From Novosphingobium sp. (GTDB taxonomy: Bacteria > Pseudomonadota > Alphaproteobacteria > Sphingomonadales > Sphingomonadaceae): DNA of 64,000 nucleotides. Positions 8,833-16,399 of this stretch are shown in pieces. The stretch lies in contig JAGIAR010000001.1 of assembly GCA_017744735.1 (NCBI GenBank), positions 62,001-126,000 of the forward strand, given 5' to 3'. The position numbers were made by a program, and so were the translations under genes. Each line of letters starts with the position of its first letter. The stretch's first letter is position 1. Under the pieces are notes generated by a model. The model was not told the origin of the DNA, searched no databases, and worked only from the letters and a program-made list of their open reading frames with translations.

Positions 8833-9554
8833 GCGACCTTCGGCGGCAGCGAGAAGGCGGCAAACACCTTCTTCGCCAGCACGACGTCGCCGGTTATCCG
8901 CAAGCCCCCTTCCGCTTCCAGGGCGGCCAGATCCTGCCTGCCGTAAACGAAGCGCAGGAAAGCCAGCGGTTTCCCGACCCAGACGGTGAAATCGGGCGCG
9001 GGATCGCTATCGTCCGCGCGCGCCAAAACCAGCTCGCCCTTCGTCAGACGAGCTGTGAAACGGTCCCCCTGGTCAGCCGGGCCGATCTCGAAGCGCATGC
9101 TTGCCGACAGGGCCTGCGCCGCCGCGCGGTCCATCGTGGTGCGCAGGTTGAGCATCAAGGCGACCGGCGAAAGCGACAGGGTCGGGTCGTGCCGCGGCGA
9201 GCGCAGCGCCCAGCGGCTCAGTTCGATGATCGCGGGTTCGGCGTAGCGCCCCCATTCGGTGAGCTCGTAGAGCTGCGCGGGCGCCGGCGGGCCAAGCTGC
9301 CGCCGTCCGACGACGCCCGCCGCTTCGAGCCGGGCCAGCCGTTCGGTGAGCACCTTGGCGCTTATCGCCGGCAGCGCCCGCCGCAGGTCCGAGAAGCGGC
9401 GCCCCCCCAGCAGGAGTTCGCGGACGAGCAGGATCGACCACCGTTCGCCGACCAGCTCCATCGCAAAGGCGGTGCCGCAGGCATCGCCATACCACCGGCC
9501 GTGCGCGGACTCGGACGGATCGTCCGAAACGGTGGTTTCTTTTGGTAACTCCAT
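8829..9554 (-). CDS. HxlR-type winged-helix regulator with C-terminal ligand-like domain
   Basis: 241 residues. The N-terminal part (about 20-110) is a HxlR winged helix: GERWSILLVRELLLGGRRFSDLR, then a recognition region and LTEWGRYAEPAI. The C-terminal half (about 130-235) looks like the SCP2 sterol-binding fold often fused to HxlR proteins in Actinobacteria and Proteobacteria, which suggests that a hydrophobic ligand controls DNA binding. It is divergent from the VOC/GST operon, with a symmetric site (9555-9571) touching its start codon, so it probably represses itself and that operon. Confidence 0.85.
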   Translation of the reverse strand: MELPKETTVSDDPSESAHGRWYGDACGTAFAMELVGERWSILLVRELLLGGRRFSDLRRALPAISAKVLTERLARLEAAGVVGRRQLGPPAPAQLYELTEWGRYAEPAIIELSRWALRSPRHDPTLSLSPVALMLNLRTTMDRAAAQALSASMRFEIGPADQGDRFTARLTKGELVLARADDSDPAPDFTVWVGKPLAFLRFVYGRQDLAALEAEGGLRITGDVVLAKKVFAAFSLPPKVA

Positions 9555-9571
9555 AGTTGCTTTCAGTAACT
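9544..9571. promoter_or_regulatory. Candidate HxlR operator
   Basis: A 7-3-7 inverted repeat, AGTTGCT-TTC-AGTAACT (9555-9571, one mismatch), abuts the regulator's ATG. A further GTAACT half-site lies at 9545-9550. The GTAACT elements are spaced 21 bp apart, about two helical turns. The position between divergent genes fits an autorepressor and operon operator. Confidence 0.45.
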
Positions 9572-9620
9572 CAAACGAGCATCACCGCGCAACAACGATT
9601 CGCGAGGGATGGAGAACGCG

Positions 9621-10055
9621 ATGCCGAAGATGATTTTCGTGAACCTGCCGGTCACCGACCTGGCGAAGTCGATGGCGTTCTACGAAGCGATCGGGTTCAC
9701 CAACAATCCGCAGTTCACCAACGAAGCCGCGGCCGCGATGGTGTGGTCCGACACGATCTACGTGATGCTGCTGACCCACGACTTCTGGAAGACCTTCACT
9801 ACCAAGGAGATCCCCGACGCCCATGTCTCGGCTCAGGTGGCGCTCTGCGTGACCTTCGACAGCCGCGGGGAAGTCGATGCGATCACCGAAACGGCGGGGC
9901 GGAGCGGCGGCAAGGCCGACAGCAGCCCGCCGCAGGACCACGGGTTCATGTACCAGCGCAGCTTCGAGGATCCCGACGGCCATGGCTGGGAACCGGTGTG
10001 GATGGACCCGGCGGTTGCCAATGGCGAACGACCGGTCGAGCATATCTCGGGCTGA
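9621..10055 (+). CDS. VOC (glyoxalase/bleomycin-resistance) family protein
   Basis: 144 residues with the two beta-alpha-beta-beta-beta modules of the vicinal-oxygen-chelate fold. It begins MPKMIFVNLPVTDLAKSMAFYEAIGF and ends with HGFMYQRSFEDPDGHGWEPVWMDP, the usual D-P-x-G-x-x-W/F-E closing motif. Start ATG 9621 has GGAG six bases upstream; an ATG at 9609 would place that site inside the gene. It is the first gene of the operon divergent from the HxlR regulator. The substrate cannot be read from sequence. Confidence 0.85.
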   Translation: MPKMIFVNLPVTDLAKSMAFYEAIGFTNNPQFTNEAAAAMVWSDTIYVMLLTHDFWKTFTTKEIPDAHVSAQVALCVTFDSRGEVDAITETAGRSGGKADSSPPQDHGFMYQRSFEDPDGHGWEPVWMDPAVANGERPVEHISG

Positions 10056-10084
10056 AAACGGCGGCAAAGAGGGGGAGAGGTGCC

Positions 10085-10479
10085 ATGTCGGATAAAGCGA
10101 TGATCCGCACCGGATGGGTGCTCAGCGGCCTTGTGATCCTGTTCCTGCTGATGGACGCCGGGATGAAGCTGGCGGTGCCGAAATAACCGCGGCGAACAGT
10201 CCCGAGATCGGATGGCCGCTCGACGCGGGCACCATGCGGATGCTCGGCACGCTGCTGCTGATCCCGACCCTGCTCTACATCTACCCACGCACCAGCGTGC
10301 TCGGCGCGGTCCTCGTCACCGGCTATCTCGGCGGGGCGATCGCAACCCACCTGCGGATCGGCAGCCCGCTGCTCAGCCACACGCTGTTCGGCGTATATCT
10401 TGGGCTGTTTCTATGGGGCGGCCTCTGGCTGCGCTCCCCCGCCCTGCGCGGCGTGTTTCCTCTCAAACCGAAGGATTGA
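10085..10479 (+). pseudogene. DoxX-like membrane protein, broken by a one-base frameshift
   Basis: The first 33 codons encode the start of a DoxX-like protein (IRTGWVLSGLVILFLLMDA, one membrane helix), then TAA at 10184. One base out of register, the rest of the same protein continues from about 10180 (EITAANSPEIGWP, then TSVLGAVLVTGYLGGAIATH and SHTLFGVYLGLFLWG) to 10479. Restoring one G near 10180 (CCGAA to CCGGAA) rejoins both parts as AVPEITAANS. No -1 slippery heptamer is present. It may be a true pseudogene or a sequencing error. Confidence 0.8.
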
Positions 10480-10483
10480 TGTC

Positions 10484-11152
10484 ATGACGGACCTTCCAAC
10501 TGTGACTGCGTTCGACTGGGTGCCCGATTTCGCCAAGGGACTTGTGCGCGACCTGCGCGTGCGCTGGGCGTTCGAAGAGGTCGGCCTGCCCTACGCCACC
10601 GAGACATTCGGCGCGGCGTCGCCGCGCCCCGAAGGCTACGTGCAATGGCAGCCGTTCGAGCAGGTCCCGGCCTTCCGCGACGGGGAGCTCGAACTGTTCG
10701 AGACCGGAGCGATCCTGCTCTACGTCGCCGAAAAGCACGGTTCGCTTCTACCCGAAGAAGAGCAGGCCCGCTGGCAGGCGATCGCGTGGCTGTTCGCCGG
10801 GCTGAACAGCGTCGAGCCGGCCTGCACCCGCTATTTCGCCTATGCGGTATTCAACGCCGGCAAGGACTGGGCAGCGGGAGCGAAGGAGGCAGTCGAGCCA
10901 CTCGTACGCCAGAAGCTCAAACGCGTCAGCGACGCGCTGGGCGAGCGGGATTGGCTGGCGGGCGAATTCTCGATCGCCGATATCATGATGGTGACCGTGC
11001 TGAACGGCCTCAAGTCGTCCAGCTTCGTCGCCGAATTCCCCAATCTCGCCGCATACCACGCGCGGGGTACGGGACGGCCGGCCTACAAGCGCGCGCTCGA
11101 CGCCCAACTGGCCGATTTCGACGGACCGGCGCCCGCGCCGCAGGGAGCCTGA
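10484..11152 (+). CDS. Glutathione S-transferase family protein
   Basis: 222 residues. The N-terminal thioredoxin-like half has RVRWAFEEVGLPY, EQVPAF and ELFETGAILLYV (glutathione site), followed by the helical domain with WLAGEFSIADIMMVTVL, the N-capping-box region of GSTs. Start ATG 10484 lies five bases after the DoxX-like stop. It is clearly a paralogue of the gene at 13347: both share the VTAF opening, the RVRWA-EEVG-PY motif, the LFETG motif, NLAAY and RPAY at matching positions. Confidence 0.87.
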   Translation: MTDLPTVTAFDWVPDFAKGLVRDLRVRWAFEEVGLPYATETFGAASPRPEGYVQWQPFEQVPAFRDGELELFETGAILLYVAEKHGSLLPEEEQARWQAIAWLFAGLNSVEPACTRYFAYAVFNAGKDWAAGAKEAVEPLVRQKLKRVSDALGERDWLAGEFSIADIMMVTVLNGLKSSSFVAEFPNLAAYHARGTGRPAYKRALDAQLADFDGPAPAPQGA

Positions 11153-11155
11153 TCC

Positions 11156-11512
11156 ATGTATATCCAGGGCTTTGTAATCCCGGTGCCGGAAGACAAGCAG
11201 GACGCCTACCGCGACATCGCGCTGCGCTTCACCGATATCATGAAAGACCACGGGATGATCGAAGTGGTCGAGGCGTGGGAAGCCGACGTGCCGGACGGCG
11301 TCCACACCGACTTCCGCAGAGCGGTGGCGCTTGAGCCGGGTGAGAAGGTCGTCTTTTCCTGGGTCGTATGGCCCGACAAGGCTACCTGCGACGCCGCCCA
11401 TGCCTCGATGATGGCCGGCGAAATGGCCGAGGACATGGCCGCCATGGCGCCGTTCGACGGCAAACGCATGATCTTCGGCGGGTTCGAACCCATCGTGAGT
11501 TGGAGGAAGTAA
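11156..11512 (+). CDS. DUF1428 family protein
   Basis: 118 residues of the DUF1428 family (YbaA-like, dimeric ferredoxin-like fold). It opens MYIQGFVIPVPEDKQDAYRD and contains the conserved EAWEADVPDG and a closing GKRMIFGGFEPIV motif. The biochemical role of the family is not established; members recur beside VOC, SRPBCC and DoxX genes. Its start is three bases after the preceding GST stop and its stop overlaps the next start as TAATG. Confidence 0.85.
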   Translation: MYIQGFVIPVPEDKQDAYRDIALRFTDIMKDHGMIEVVEAWEADVPDGVHTDFRRAVALEPGEKVVFSWVVWPDKATCDAAHASMMAGEMAEDMAAMAPFDGKRMIFGGFEPIVSWRK

Positions 11513-12306
11513 TGGCTGGAGAACCCATCTGGTATGAGCTGATGACGCCCGACGCTGCAGCGGTCATCCCCTTCTACAAGTCCGTCGGCGGCTGGAACAT
11601 CCAGCAAGACGGCAACATGATGCCCAACGGCAGCGAATATCGCACGATCCAGCGGGCCGACGGCGGCAATCTCGGCGGGCTGCTCAAGCTCACCGAGGGC
11701 ATGGTGGCAGGCGGCGCGAAGCCGGGCTGGCTCGCCTATTTCCACGTCGAAGACGTCGATGCGGCGGTGGCCAAGGCGCAAGACCTGGGCGCGACCGTCC
11801 CGATGCCCGCGGTCAGCATGGGCGCCGGGCGGATGGCGATGCTGTCCGACCCGCAAGGCGCGCCGTTCTACGTCATGAAGCCGGTCCCGCCGGCCGACCA
11901 GCCCGACGCCAAGAGCGACGTTTTCGACGTGAAGAAGGCCGGCCACTGCCGCTGGATGCAGCTGGATACCACCGACGCTCCGGCCGCCAACGAATTCTAC
12001 AAGGCCCTGTTCGGCTGGAGCACCGAGAACACCATGCCGATGGGTCCGGCGGGCGACTATCGCTTCATCGAAGCGGGCGGCGTGCCGATCGGCGCGTTCA
12101 ACCCGATGATCCGCGAAGGTCAGCATCCGGCGTGGCAGCTCTACCTCGGAGTCGACGACATCGAGCGCGCGAAGGGCGCGGTTCTCGCCCATGGCGGCGA
12201 GGTCACGCACGACATCCACCAGGTGCCTGGCGGCGACTGGATTTTCATGGCCAAGGATCCCGCCGGCGCGGCGGTCGCCTTCGTCGGCTCGAAAGGAGAA
12301 GCGTGA
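11512..12306 (+). CDS. Two-domain VOC family protein
   Basis: 264 residues containing two complete VOC domains. Domain 1 (about 1-125) begins EPIWYELMTPDAAAVIPFY. Domain 2 (about 138-262) begins CRWMQLDTTDAPAANEFYKA and ends with WIFMAKDPAGAAVAFVG. The two-domain layout with W-x-E/Q-L-x-T-x-D motifs resembles the CFP-30/hydroxylase-like VOC group. Start ATG 11512 overlaps the previous stop and the stop overlaps the next start (TGATG), so translation is coupled on both sides. Confidence 0.85.
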   Translation: MAGEPIWYELMTPDAAAVIPFYKSVGGWNIQQDGNMMPNGSEYRTIQRADGGNLGGLLKLTEGMVAGGAKPGWLAYFHVEDVDAAVAKAQDLGATVPMPAVSMGAGRMAMLSDPQGAPFYVMKPVPPADQPDAKSDVFDVKKAGHCRWMQLDTTDAPAANEFYKALFGWSTENTMPMGPAGDYRFIEAGGVPIGAFNPMIREGQHPAWQLYLGVDDIERAKGAVLAHGGEVTHDIHQVPGGDWIFMAKDPAGAAVAFVGSKGEA

Positions 12307-12785
12307 TGGGCAATCAAGCGGTCGTCTGCCTGTGGTATGAGAAGGACGCCAAGGCGGCGGCGGAATTCTATGCCGCAACCTTTCCCGACAGCTCGGTCGG
12401 CAGCGCGCACAAGGCACCCGGCGACAATCCCAGCACCGAGGAAGGCGCCGAGTTGACCGTGAACTTCACCGTCTGCGGCATCCCGTGCCTCGGCCTCAAC
12501 GGCGGGCCGCATTTCAAGCAGAGCGAGGCCTTCTCGTTCCAGGTCTATACCGACGACCAGGAAGAGACCGACCGGCTGTGGAATGCGGTGGTCGGCAACG
12601 GCGGGCAGGAAAGCCAGTGCGGCTGGTGCAAGGACAAATGGGGCGTCTCGTGGCAGATCACGCCGCGTGCGCTGATGAAGGCGATGTCCAACCCCGACAA
12701 GGCCGCCGCCAAGCGCGCCTTCGAAGCGATGATGACGATGCAGAAGATCGATATCGCCGCGATCGAGGCCGCGGTGAAAGGGTGA
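12306..12785 (+). CDS. PhnB-like VOC family protein
   Basis: 159 residues of the PhnB / 3-demethylubiquinone-methyltransferase-like VOC group. Hallmarks are CLWYEKDAKAAAEFYAATFPDS near the start, CLGLNGGPHFK in the middle, and CGWCKDKWGVSWQITP, the conserved W-G-x-x-W-Q-I-x-P signature. The family name is misleading, since most members are not methyltransferases. Start ATG 12306 overlaps the preceding stop. Confidence 0.85.
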   Translation: MGNQAVVCLWYEKDAKAAAEFYAATFPDSSVGSAHKAPGDNPSTEEGAELTVNFTVCGIPCLGLNGGPHFKQSEAFSFQVYTDDQEETDRLWNAVVGNGGQESQCGWCKDKWGVSWQITPRALMKAMSNPDKAAAKRAFEAMMTMQKIDIAAIEAAVKG

Positions 12786-12789
12786 GGCG

Positions 12790-13350
12790 ATGGCCGGCTC
12801 GCACACGGTCGGCTGCGCCTGCGGCGCGCTGGAACTCGAATTGCAGGGCGAGCCCTTCGGCGTGGTCGAATGCCTGTGCGGCGATTGCCGCACGGCCGGC
12901 GCGCTGATCGAGAGCCTGCCTGGCGCTCCGCCGGCGCTGGACGAACGGAGCGCCAGCCGCTTCGTGCTCTACCGCAAGGACCGCGTCGCCTGCCGCAAGG
13001 GCGGGGAGCATCTGCGCGACCATCGCCTGACGCCGGCCTCGCCGACCCGGCGGCTGGTGGCAACCTGCTGCAATTCGGCGATGTTGCTCGATTTCACCAA
13101 GGGTCACTGGGTCAGCCTCTACGCCCCGCGCTGGCCCGAGGCCGAACGTCCCAGGGCAGAGATGCGCATCCAGACCGCCAGCCTGCCCGATCCCAGCGCG
13201 CTGCCCGGCGACATTCCGAACCATCGCGGCTTCGGATTGGGCTTTGCGTTCCGCATGCTGCGCGCCTTTGCGGCCATGGGCTTCAGAAACCCCGGCCTGC
13301 CGCTGGGCGGCGCGCCGATCGAGATCCCTACCCCACCGGGAGCTGCATGA
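12790..13350 (+). CDS. GFA/CENP-V-like cysteine-rich protein
   Basis: 186 residues. The cysteine layout (C9, C11, C28, C30, C33, C68, C93, C94) in GCACGALE, CLCGDCRT and ATCCNSAM resembles the GFA/CENP-V zinc-binding fold, although the middle and C-terminus diverge from the standard formaldehyde-activating enzyme. A hydrophobic stretch lies near 146-165. A glutathione or zinc role would fit the GST neighbours but is inferred. The stop overlaps the next GST start as ATGA. Confidence 0.7.
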   Translation: MAGSHTVGCACGALELELQGEPFGVVECLCGDCRTAGALIESLPGAPPALDERSASRFVLYRKDRVACRKGGEHLRDHRLTPASPTRRLVATCCNSAMLLDFTKGHWVSLYAPRWPEAERPRAEMRIQTASLPDPSALPGDIPNHRGFGLGFAFRMLRAFAAMGFRNPGLPLGGAPIEIPTPPGAA

Positions 13351-14006
13351 TGCCACCCATCGTCACCGCCTTCGCCACCTCGCCCGACCGCGGCCGGGGG
13401 CTTGCGCGCGACGTCCGGGTACGCTGGGCGCTCGAGGAGGTCGGCGAGCCCTACGACATCCGGCTGCTCGGCTTCGCCGAGCTGAAGCAGCCCGCGCATC
13501 TTGCACGCAGCCCCTTCGGACAGATCCCGACCTATGAGGAGGATGGGCTGGCCCTGTTCGAAACGGGGTCGATCGTGCTCCACATCGGGCAGTCGCGGGC
13601 CGAGCTCCTGCCGGCCGATCCGGCGGCACGCGCGCGTGCGATCAGCTGGATCTTCGCGGCGGTCAACACGGTCGAGCCGCCGGTGATCGAGCTCCAGAAC
13701 GCAGTGCTGCTCGAACACGACCGGCCCTGGCACGGCGAGCGCCTGCCCGCGGTCAAGGACCGGGTGCGCGACCGGCTGGAGCAGCTTTCCGCGCATCTCG
13801 GCGATGCCGAATGGCTCGATGGCGCCTTCAGCGCGGGCGACCTGATGATGGTCCATGTGCTGCTGCGCCTGAGGCCATCGGGCCTGCTCGACGAATTTCA
13901 CAACCTCGCCGCCTATGTCGCGCGCGCCGAGGCCCGGCCTGCCTATCAGCGGGCCTTCGCGGCACAATTGGCGGTGTTCGAAGCCGCGTTGCAAGGGAAC
14001 CCATGA
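13347..14006 (+). CDS. Glutathione S-transferase family protein
   Basis: 219 residues, a paralogue of the GST at 10484 with the same N-terminal pattern (VTAF, RVRWALEEVGEPY, GQIPTYEEDG, LFETGSIVLHI) and the same helical-domain motif (WLDGAFSAGDLMMVHVL). The start ATG 13347 overlaps the previous gene's stop, and an adjacent ATG at 13350 is equally possible. The pair probably arose by duplication within the operon. Confidence 0.87.
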   Translation: MMPPIVTAFATSPDRGRGLARDVRVRWALEEVGEPYDIRLLGFAELKQPAHLARSPFGQIPTYEEDGLALFETGSIVLHIGQSRAELLPADPAARARAISWIFAAVNTVEPPVIELQNAVLLEHDRPWHGERLPAVKDRVRDRLEQLSAHLGDAEWLDGAFSAGDLMMVHVLLRLRPSGLLDEFHNLAAYVARAEARPAYQRAFAAQLAVFEAALQGNP

Positions 14007-14650
14007 TGCTGGCGCTCTACGGACATCTGTTTTCGTCCTATACCTGGAAGGGCCTGATCCCGCTCTACGAGCTGGGCCTGGACTTCGAGTTCCGCGAGGC
14101 CTCTCCGGCCTTCCCTGAGAATGGCGCCTTCCTCGCGGGTGCGCATCCGGCAGGCAAGTTTCCGGTGCTGGTCGATGGCGACACCACCATCGTCGAGGCG
14201 ACCGCGATCATCGAATATCTCGCGGTGAAACATCCCGGCTCGACCCTCATCCCCGCCGATCCCATGCAGGCGGTGACCACGCGGATGCTCGACCGGGTGT
14301 TCGACAATTACGTGATGCACAACATGAACCGGGTGGTGATGGCGCACATCCTCGGCGGCGAAAATCCCGATCAGGGCGAGATCGCAAACGCCAGGGAGGC
14401 GCTGCGCCGCGCCTATCGCTGGCTGGAGGAATGGCTGGAACACAACCGGCTTCCACCGCACGTCTCGCTGGTGAGCTGCGCCGCCGCGCCCTCGCTGTTC
14501 TATGCCGACTGGGTCGAGCGGATTCCCGAAGGCAGCCGCCTCGCCGCGCTGCGCGCCGAGCTGCTCGCGCTGCCCGCGGCGAGTCGGTGCGTCGAGGATG
14601 CCCGCCCGTTCCGCGGCTATTTCCCGCCCGGCGCGCCTGACCGCGACTGA
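14003..14650 (+). CDS. Glutathione S-transferase family protein (divergent)
   Basis: 215 residues. The thioredoxin-like half reads LALYGHLFSSYTWKGLIPLYE, then AGKFPVLVDGD and IVEATAIIEYLA (cis-Pro and Glu-Ala in place of the usual Glu-Ser). The C-terminal helical half is less typical, with CAAAPSLFYADWVERIP, the GST N-capping region. It is not a close paralogue of the two GSTs upstream. Start ATG 14003 overlaps the preceding stop as ATGA. Confidence 0.83.
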   Translation: MMLALYGHLFSSYTWKGLIPLYELGLDFEFREASPAFPENGAFLAGAHPAGKFPVLVDGDTTIVEATAIIEYLAVKHPGSTLIPADPMQAVTTRMLDRVFDNYVMHNMNRVVMAHILGGENPDQGEIANAREALRRAYRWLEEWLEHNRLPPHVSLVSCAAAPSLFYADWVERIPEGSRLAALRAELLALPAASRCVEDARPFRGYFPPGAPDRD

Positions 14651-14669
14651 TTTCGAGAGGAGCCTGACA

Positions 14670-15128
14670 ATGACCGACAGCCACGAACTGACCGTCACCG
14701 AATATATCGAAGCCGCGCCCGGCAAGGTGTGGGACATCCTGGCCAACCGGCAGGAGGAATGGTGGTGCCCGACCCCGTGGCGCGTCGAAATCGACCACCA
14801 GGACCGCCGGGCCGGCGGCCGCTGCGCGATGACGATGTACGGGCCCAACGGCGAGGTGATGCCCAATGAGGGCATCTATCTCGAATACACCGAGGGCAGA
14901 CGCTACGTCGTGACCGACGCTTTCACCCTCGCCGATGGCGAATACGCGCCGACCGGCCCGTTCATGCTCGGCATCTGGGAAATCGCGCCCGAAGGCAGCG
15001 GCACCCGCTTCACCGGTCGTGCGCGCCACTGGACCGCGGAAGCGCGGGATCAGCACGAGAAGATGGGTTTCACCGAAGGCTGGGGCGTCGTCGCGCAACA
15101 ACTCAAGGCGCTGTGCGAGAAGGGCTGA
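14670..15128 (+). CDS. SRPBCC family protein (AHSA1/START-like)
   Basis: 152 residues of the AHSA1-type START superfamily. It opens with TVTEYIEAAPGKVWDILAN, contains EEWWCPTPWRVEI and GEVMPNEGIYLEY, and ends KMGFTEGWGVVAQQLKAL, the conserved H-x-x-M-G-F-x-E-G-W closing helix. This fold binds hydrophobic small molecules. It is the last gene of the HxlR-linked operon, 19 bases after the GST, with AGGAG upstream of ATG 14670. Confidence 0.87.
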   Translation: MTDSHELTVTEYIEAAPGKVWDILANRQEEWWCPTPWRVEIDHQDRRAGGRCAMTMYGPNGEVMPNEGIYLEYTEGRRYVVTDAFTLADGEYAPTGPFMLGIWEIAPEGSGTRFTGRARHWTAEARDQHEKMGFTEGWGVVAQQLKALCEKG

Positions 15129-15468
15129 GAAACGGCTTTCCTACACCGCGAAGGCCAGTCATGCTGCTCGCGAAAGGGGCGACGAGCAGCGAGAGGCATC
15201 GTGAAATACCGTCATGAGCGGAAGGTCACAATTCCCGCTGGAAGTATGGCGCTTAACTGGCTGTTTCTATTGGGATAAAGTTCGCATCTCGCCCGCGTTT
15301 CGCCCCTCGTTCCGCGTCAACCTAAAGGTCACACATCGCCGGACGCAGGTTCTTGGCCGACACGCTGGCGGGCGGGCCGATCGGCCGCCGGCGGTTGCCC
15401 GCAGCGGCGGCGATCCGGGCCGGTCTCGCGCAAAGTATCCCTGCAAGCCGGTGATCGCCGGGATGGGT
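15129..15468. other. 340-bp intergenic stretch at the end of the VOC/GST operon
   Basis: No supported gene. A hairpin with a perfect 8-bp stem, GCTGCTCG (15163-15170) and CGAGCAGC (15183-15190), lies 35 bp after the SRPBCC stop. It is not followed by a T run, so it is only a possible transcription end. The rest of the stretch shows no clear structure, and both flanking genes end here. Confidence 0.5.
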
Positions 15469-16065
15469 TCAGGCGAAAGCGCGGCTCTTTCTGAGCAGCT
15501 GATAGGCCTCGACCACCTGCCCCAACCGCCCTTCCTGGCTGCGGTCCCCGCCGTTGCGGTCGGGGTGATACTTGCGGACGAGTTGCGAATAGCGTTTGCG
15601 CAATCCCGCCCGGTCGGTCTCGCCGCCCAGCCCCATCACGCCGAGCGCCTCGCGCTCGCCGGGAGTGAAGCGGGCGAACGCCGGATCGGCCGCATGAGCG
15701 CGCGCGGCGCGGCTGCGGATGCTTGCGGCACGGGCACCGATGGCATCGAGCGGATCGTCGAAATCAGCCCACCGCGGACCGTCTCCGATCCCGGCGTCGG
15801 GCCTGAACGCACGGCTCTCTCGCCGCCAGCCGAACACCGGATGCTGTGCCTCGAGGATCTCGTCCGCGCTCATGCCCTTGAACCAGTCGTAGCCCGAGTT
15901 GAACTCGCGCACGTGGTCGAGGCAGAACCAGCGGCTGTCGCCCGGTCCGTCGAAACCGGACGTGCGCTCGCCCGGCGCGCGAAACTCGCCCGCCTCTTCG
16001 CATCCGTCCGCTTCGCATTGTCGGCCGCTGTTTGCGACCCGTCCCTGAAATCTGTCGTGCTTCAC
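15469..16065 (-). CDS. J-domain protein with N-terminal cysteine motif
   Basis: 198 residues. The C-terminal 60 residues form a J domain (LRKRYSQLVRKYHPDRNGGD, HPD at 167-169), so it probably stimulates a DnaK partner. The N-terminal part has C17, C22 and C48 in CEADGCEEAGEFRAP and RWFCLDHV, a possible metal site. This arrangement is the J-domain protein that commonly neighbours bolA and cobS in alphaproteobacteria. It is divergent from bolA with 60 bp between starts. Confidence 0.85.
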   Translation of the reverse strand: MKHDRFQGRVANSGRQCEADGCEEAGEFRAPGERTSGFDGPGDSRWFCLDHVREFNSGYDWFKGMSADEILEAQHPVFGWRRESRAFRPDAGIGDGPRWADFDDPLDAIGARAASIRSRAARAHAADPAFARFTPGEREALGVMGLGGETDRAGLRKRYSQLVRKYHPDRNGGDRSQEGRLGQVVEAYQLLRKSRAFA

Positions 16066-16125
16066 GCCCTTTAGAATGGGAAATCATCGCCTATAAGGAA
16101 ACCCCCAAAAGGAGATTCCAGCATC

Positions 16126-16398
16126 ATGGCAGGCCCGCTTCAACGTGAAATGGAGGAGCTGTTGCAGCACGCTTTCATCCCCACCCGGCTCGCGGTGATG
16201 AACGATTCCGCCAAGCACCACGGCCACGCAGGCGACGACGGCAGCGGGGAATCGCACTTCAGCATCGTCATCGAAAGCCCCGCCTTCAGCGGCAAGAACC
16301 GGGTCGAACGCCAGCGCATGGTCAACCGCGCCCTGGGCGACATCCCCGGCAACCGGGTCCACGCAGTGGCCATCAAGGCCATGGCCCCGGGAGAATGA
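16126..16398 (+). CDS. BolA family protein
   Basis: 90 residues with the class II KH-like BolA fold: LQHAFIPTRLAVMNDSAKHHGHAG, then ESHFSIVIESPAFSGKNRVERQRMVNRAL and HAVAIKAMAPGE. The conserved S-x-x-H-x-G-H and R-h-x-x-x-h-v-N motifs are present. BolA proteins work with monothiol glutaredoxins in iron-sulfur trafficking. The pirin gene follows after one base. Confidence 0.92.
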   Translation: MAGPLQREMEELLQHAFIPTRLAVMNDSAKHHGHAGDDGSGESHFSIVIESPAFSGKNRVERQRMVNRALGDIPGNRVHAVAIKAMAPGE

Positions 16399-16399
16399 T

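Noticed and set aside
10174-10190. Programmed -1 frameshift in the DoxX-like gene
   Set aside because: No slippery heptamer (X-XXY-YYZ) at the junction and no reason for this family to use one.
15163-15190. Hairpin after the SRPBCC gene as a terminator
   Set aside because: Good 8-bp stem but no T run follows, so it is noted only in the intergenic description.
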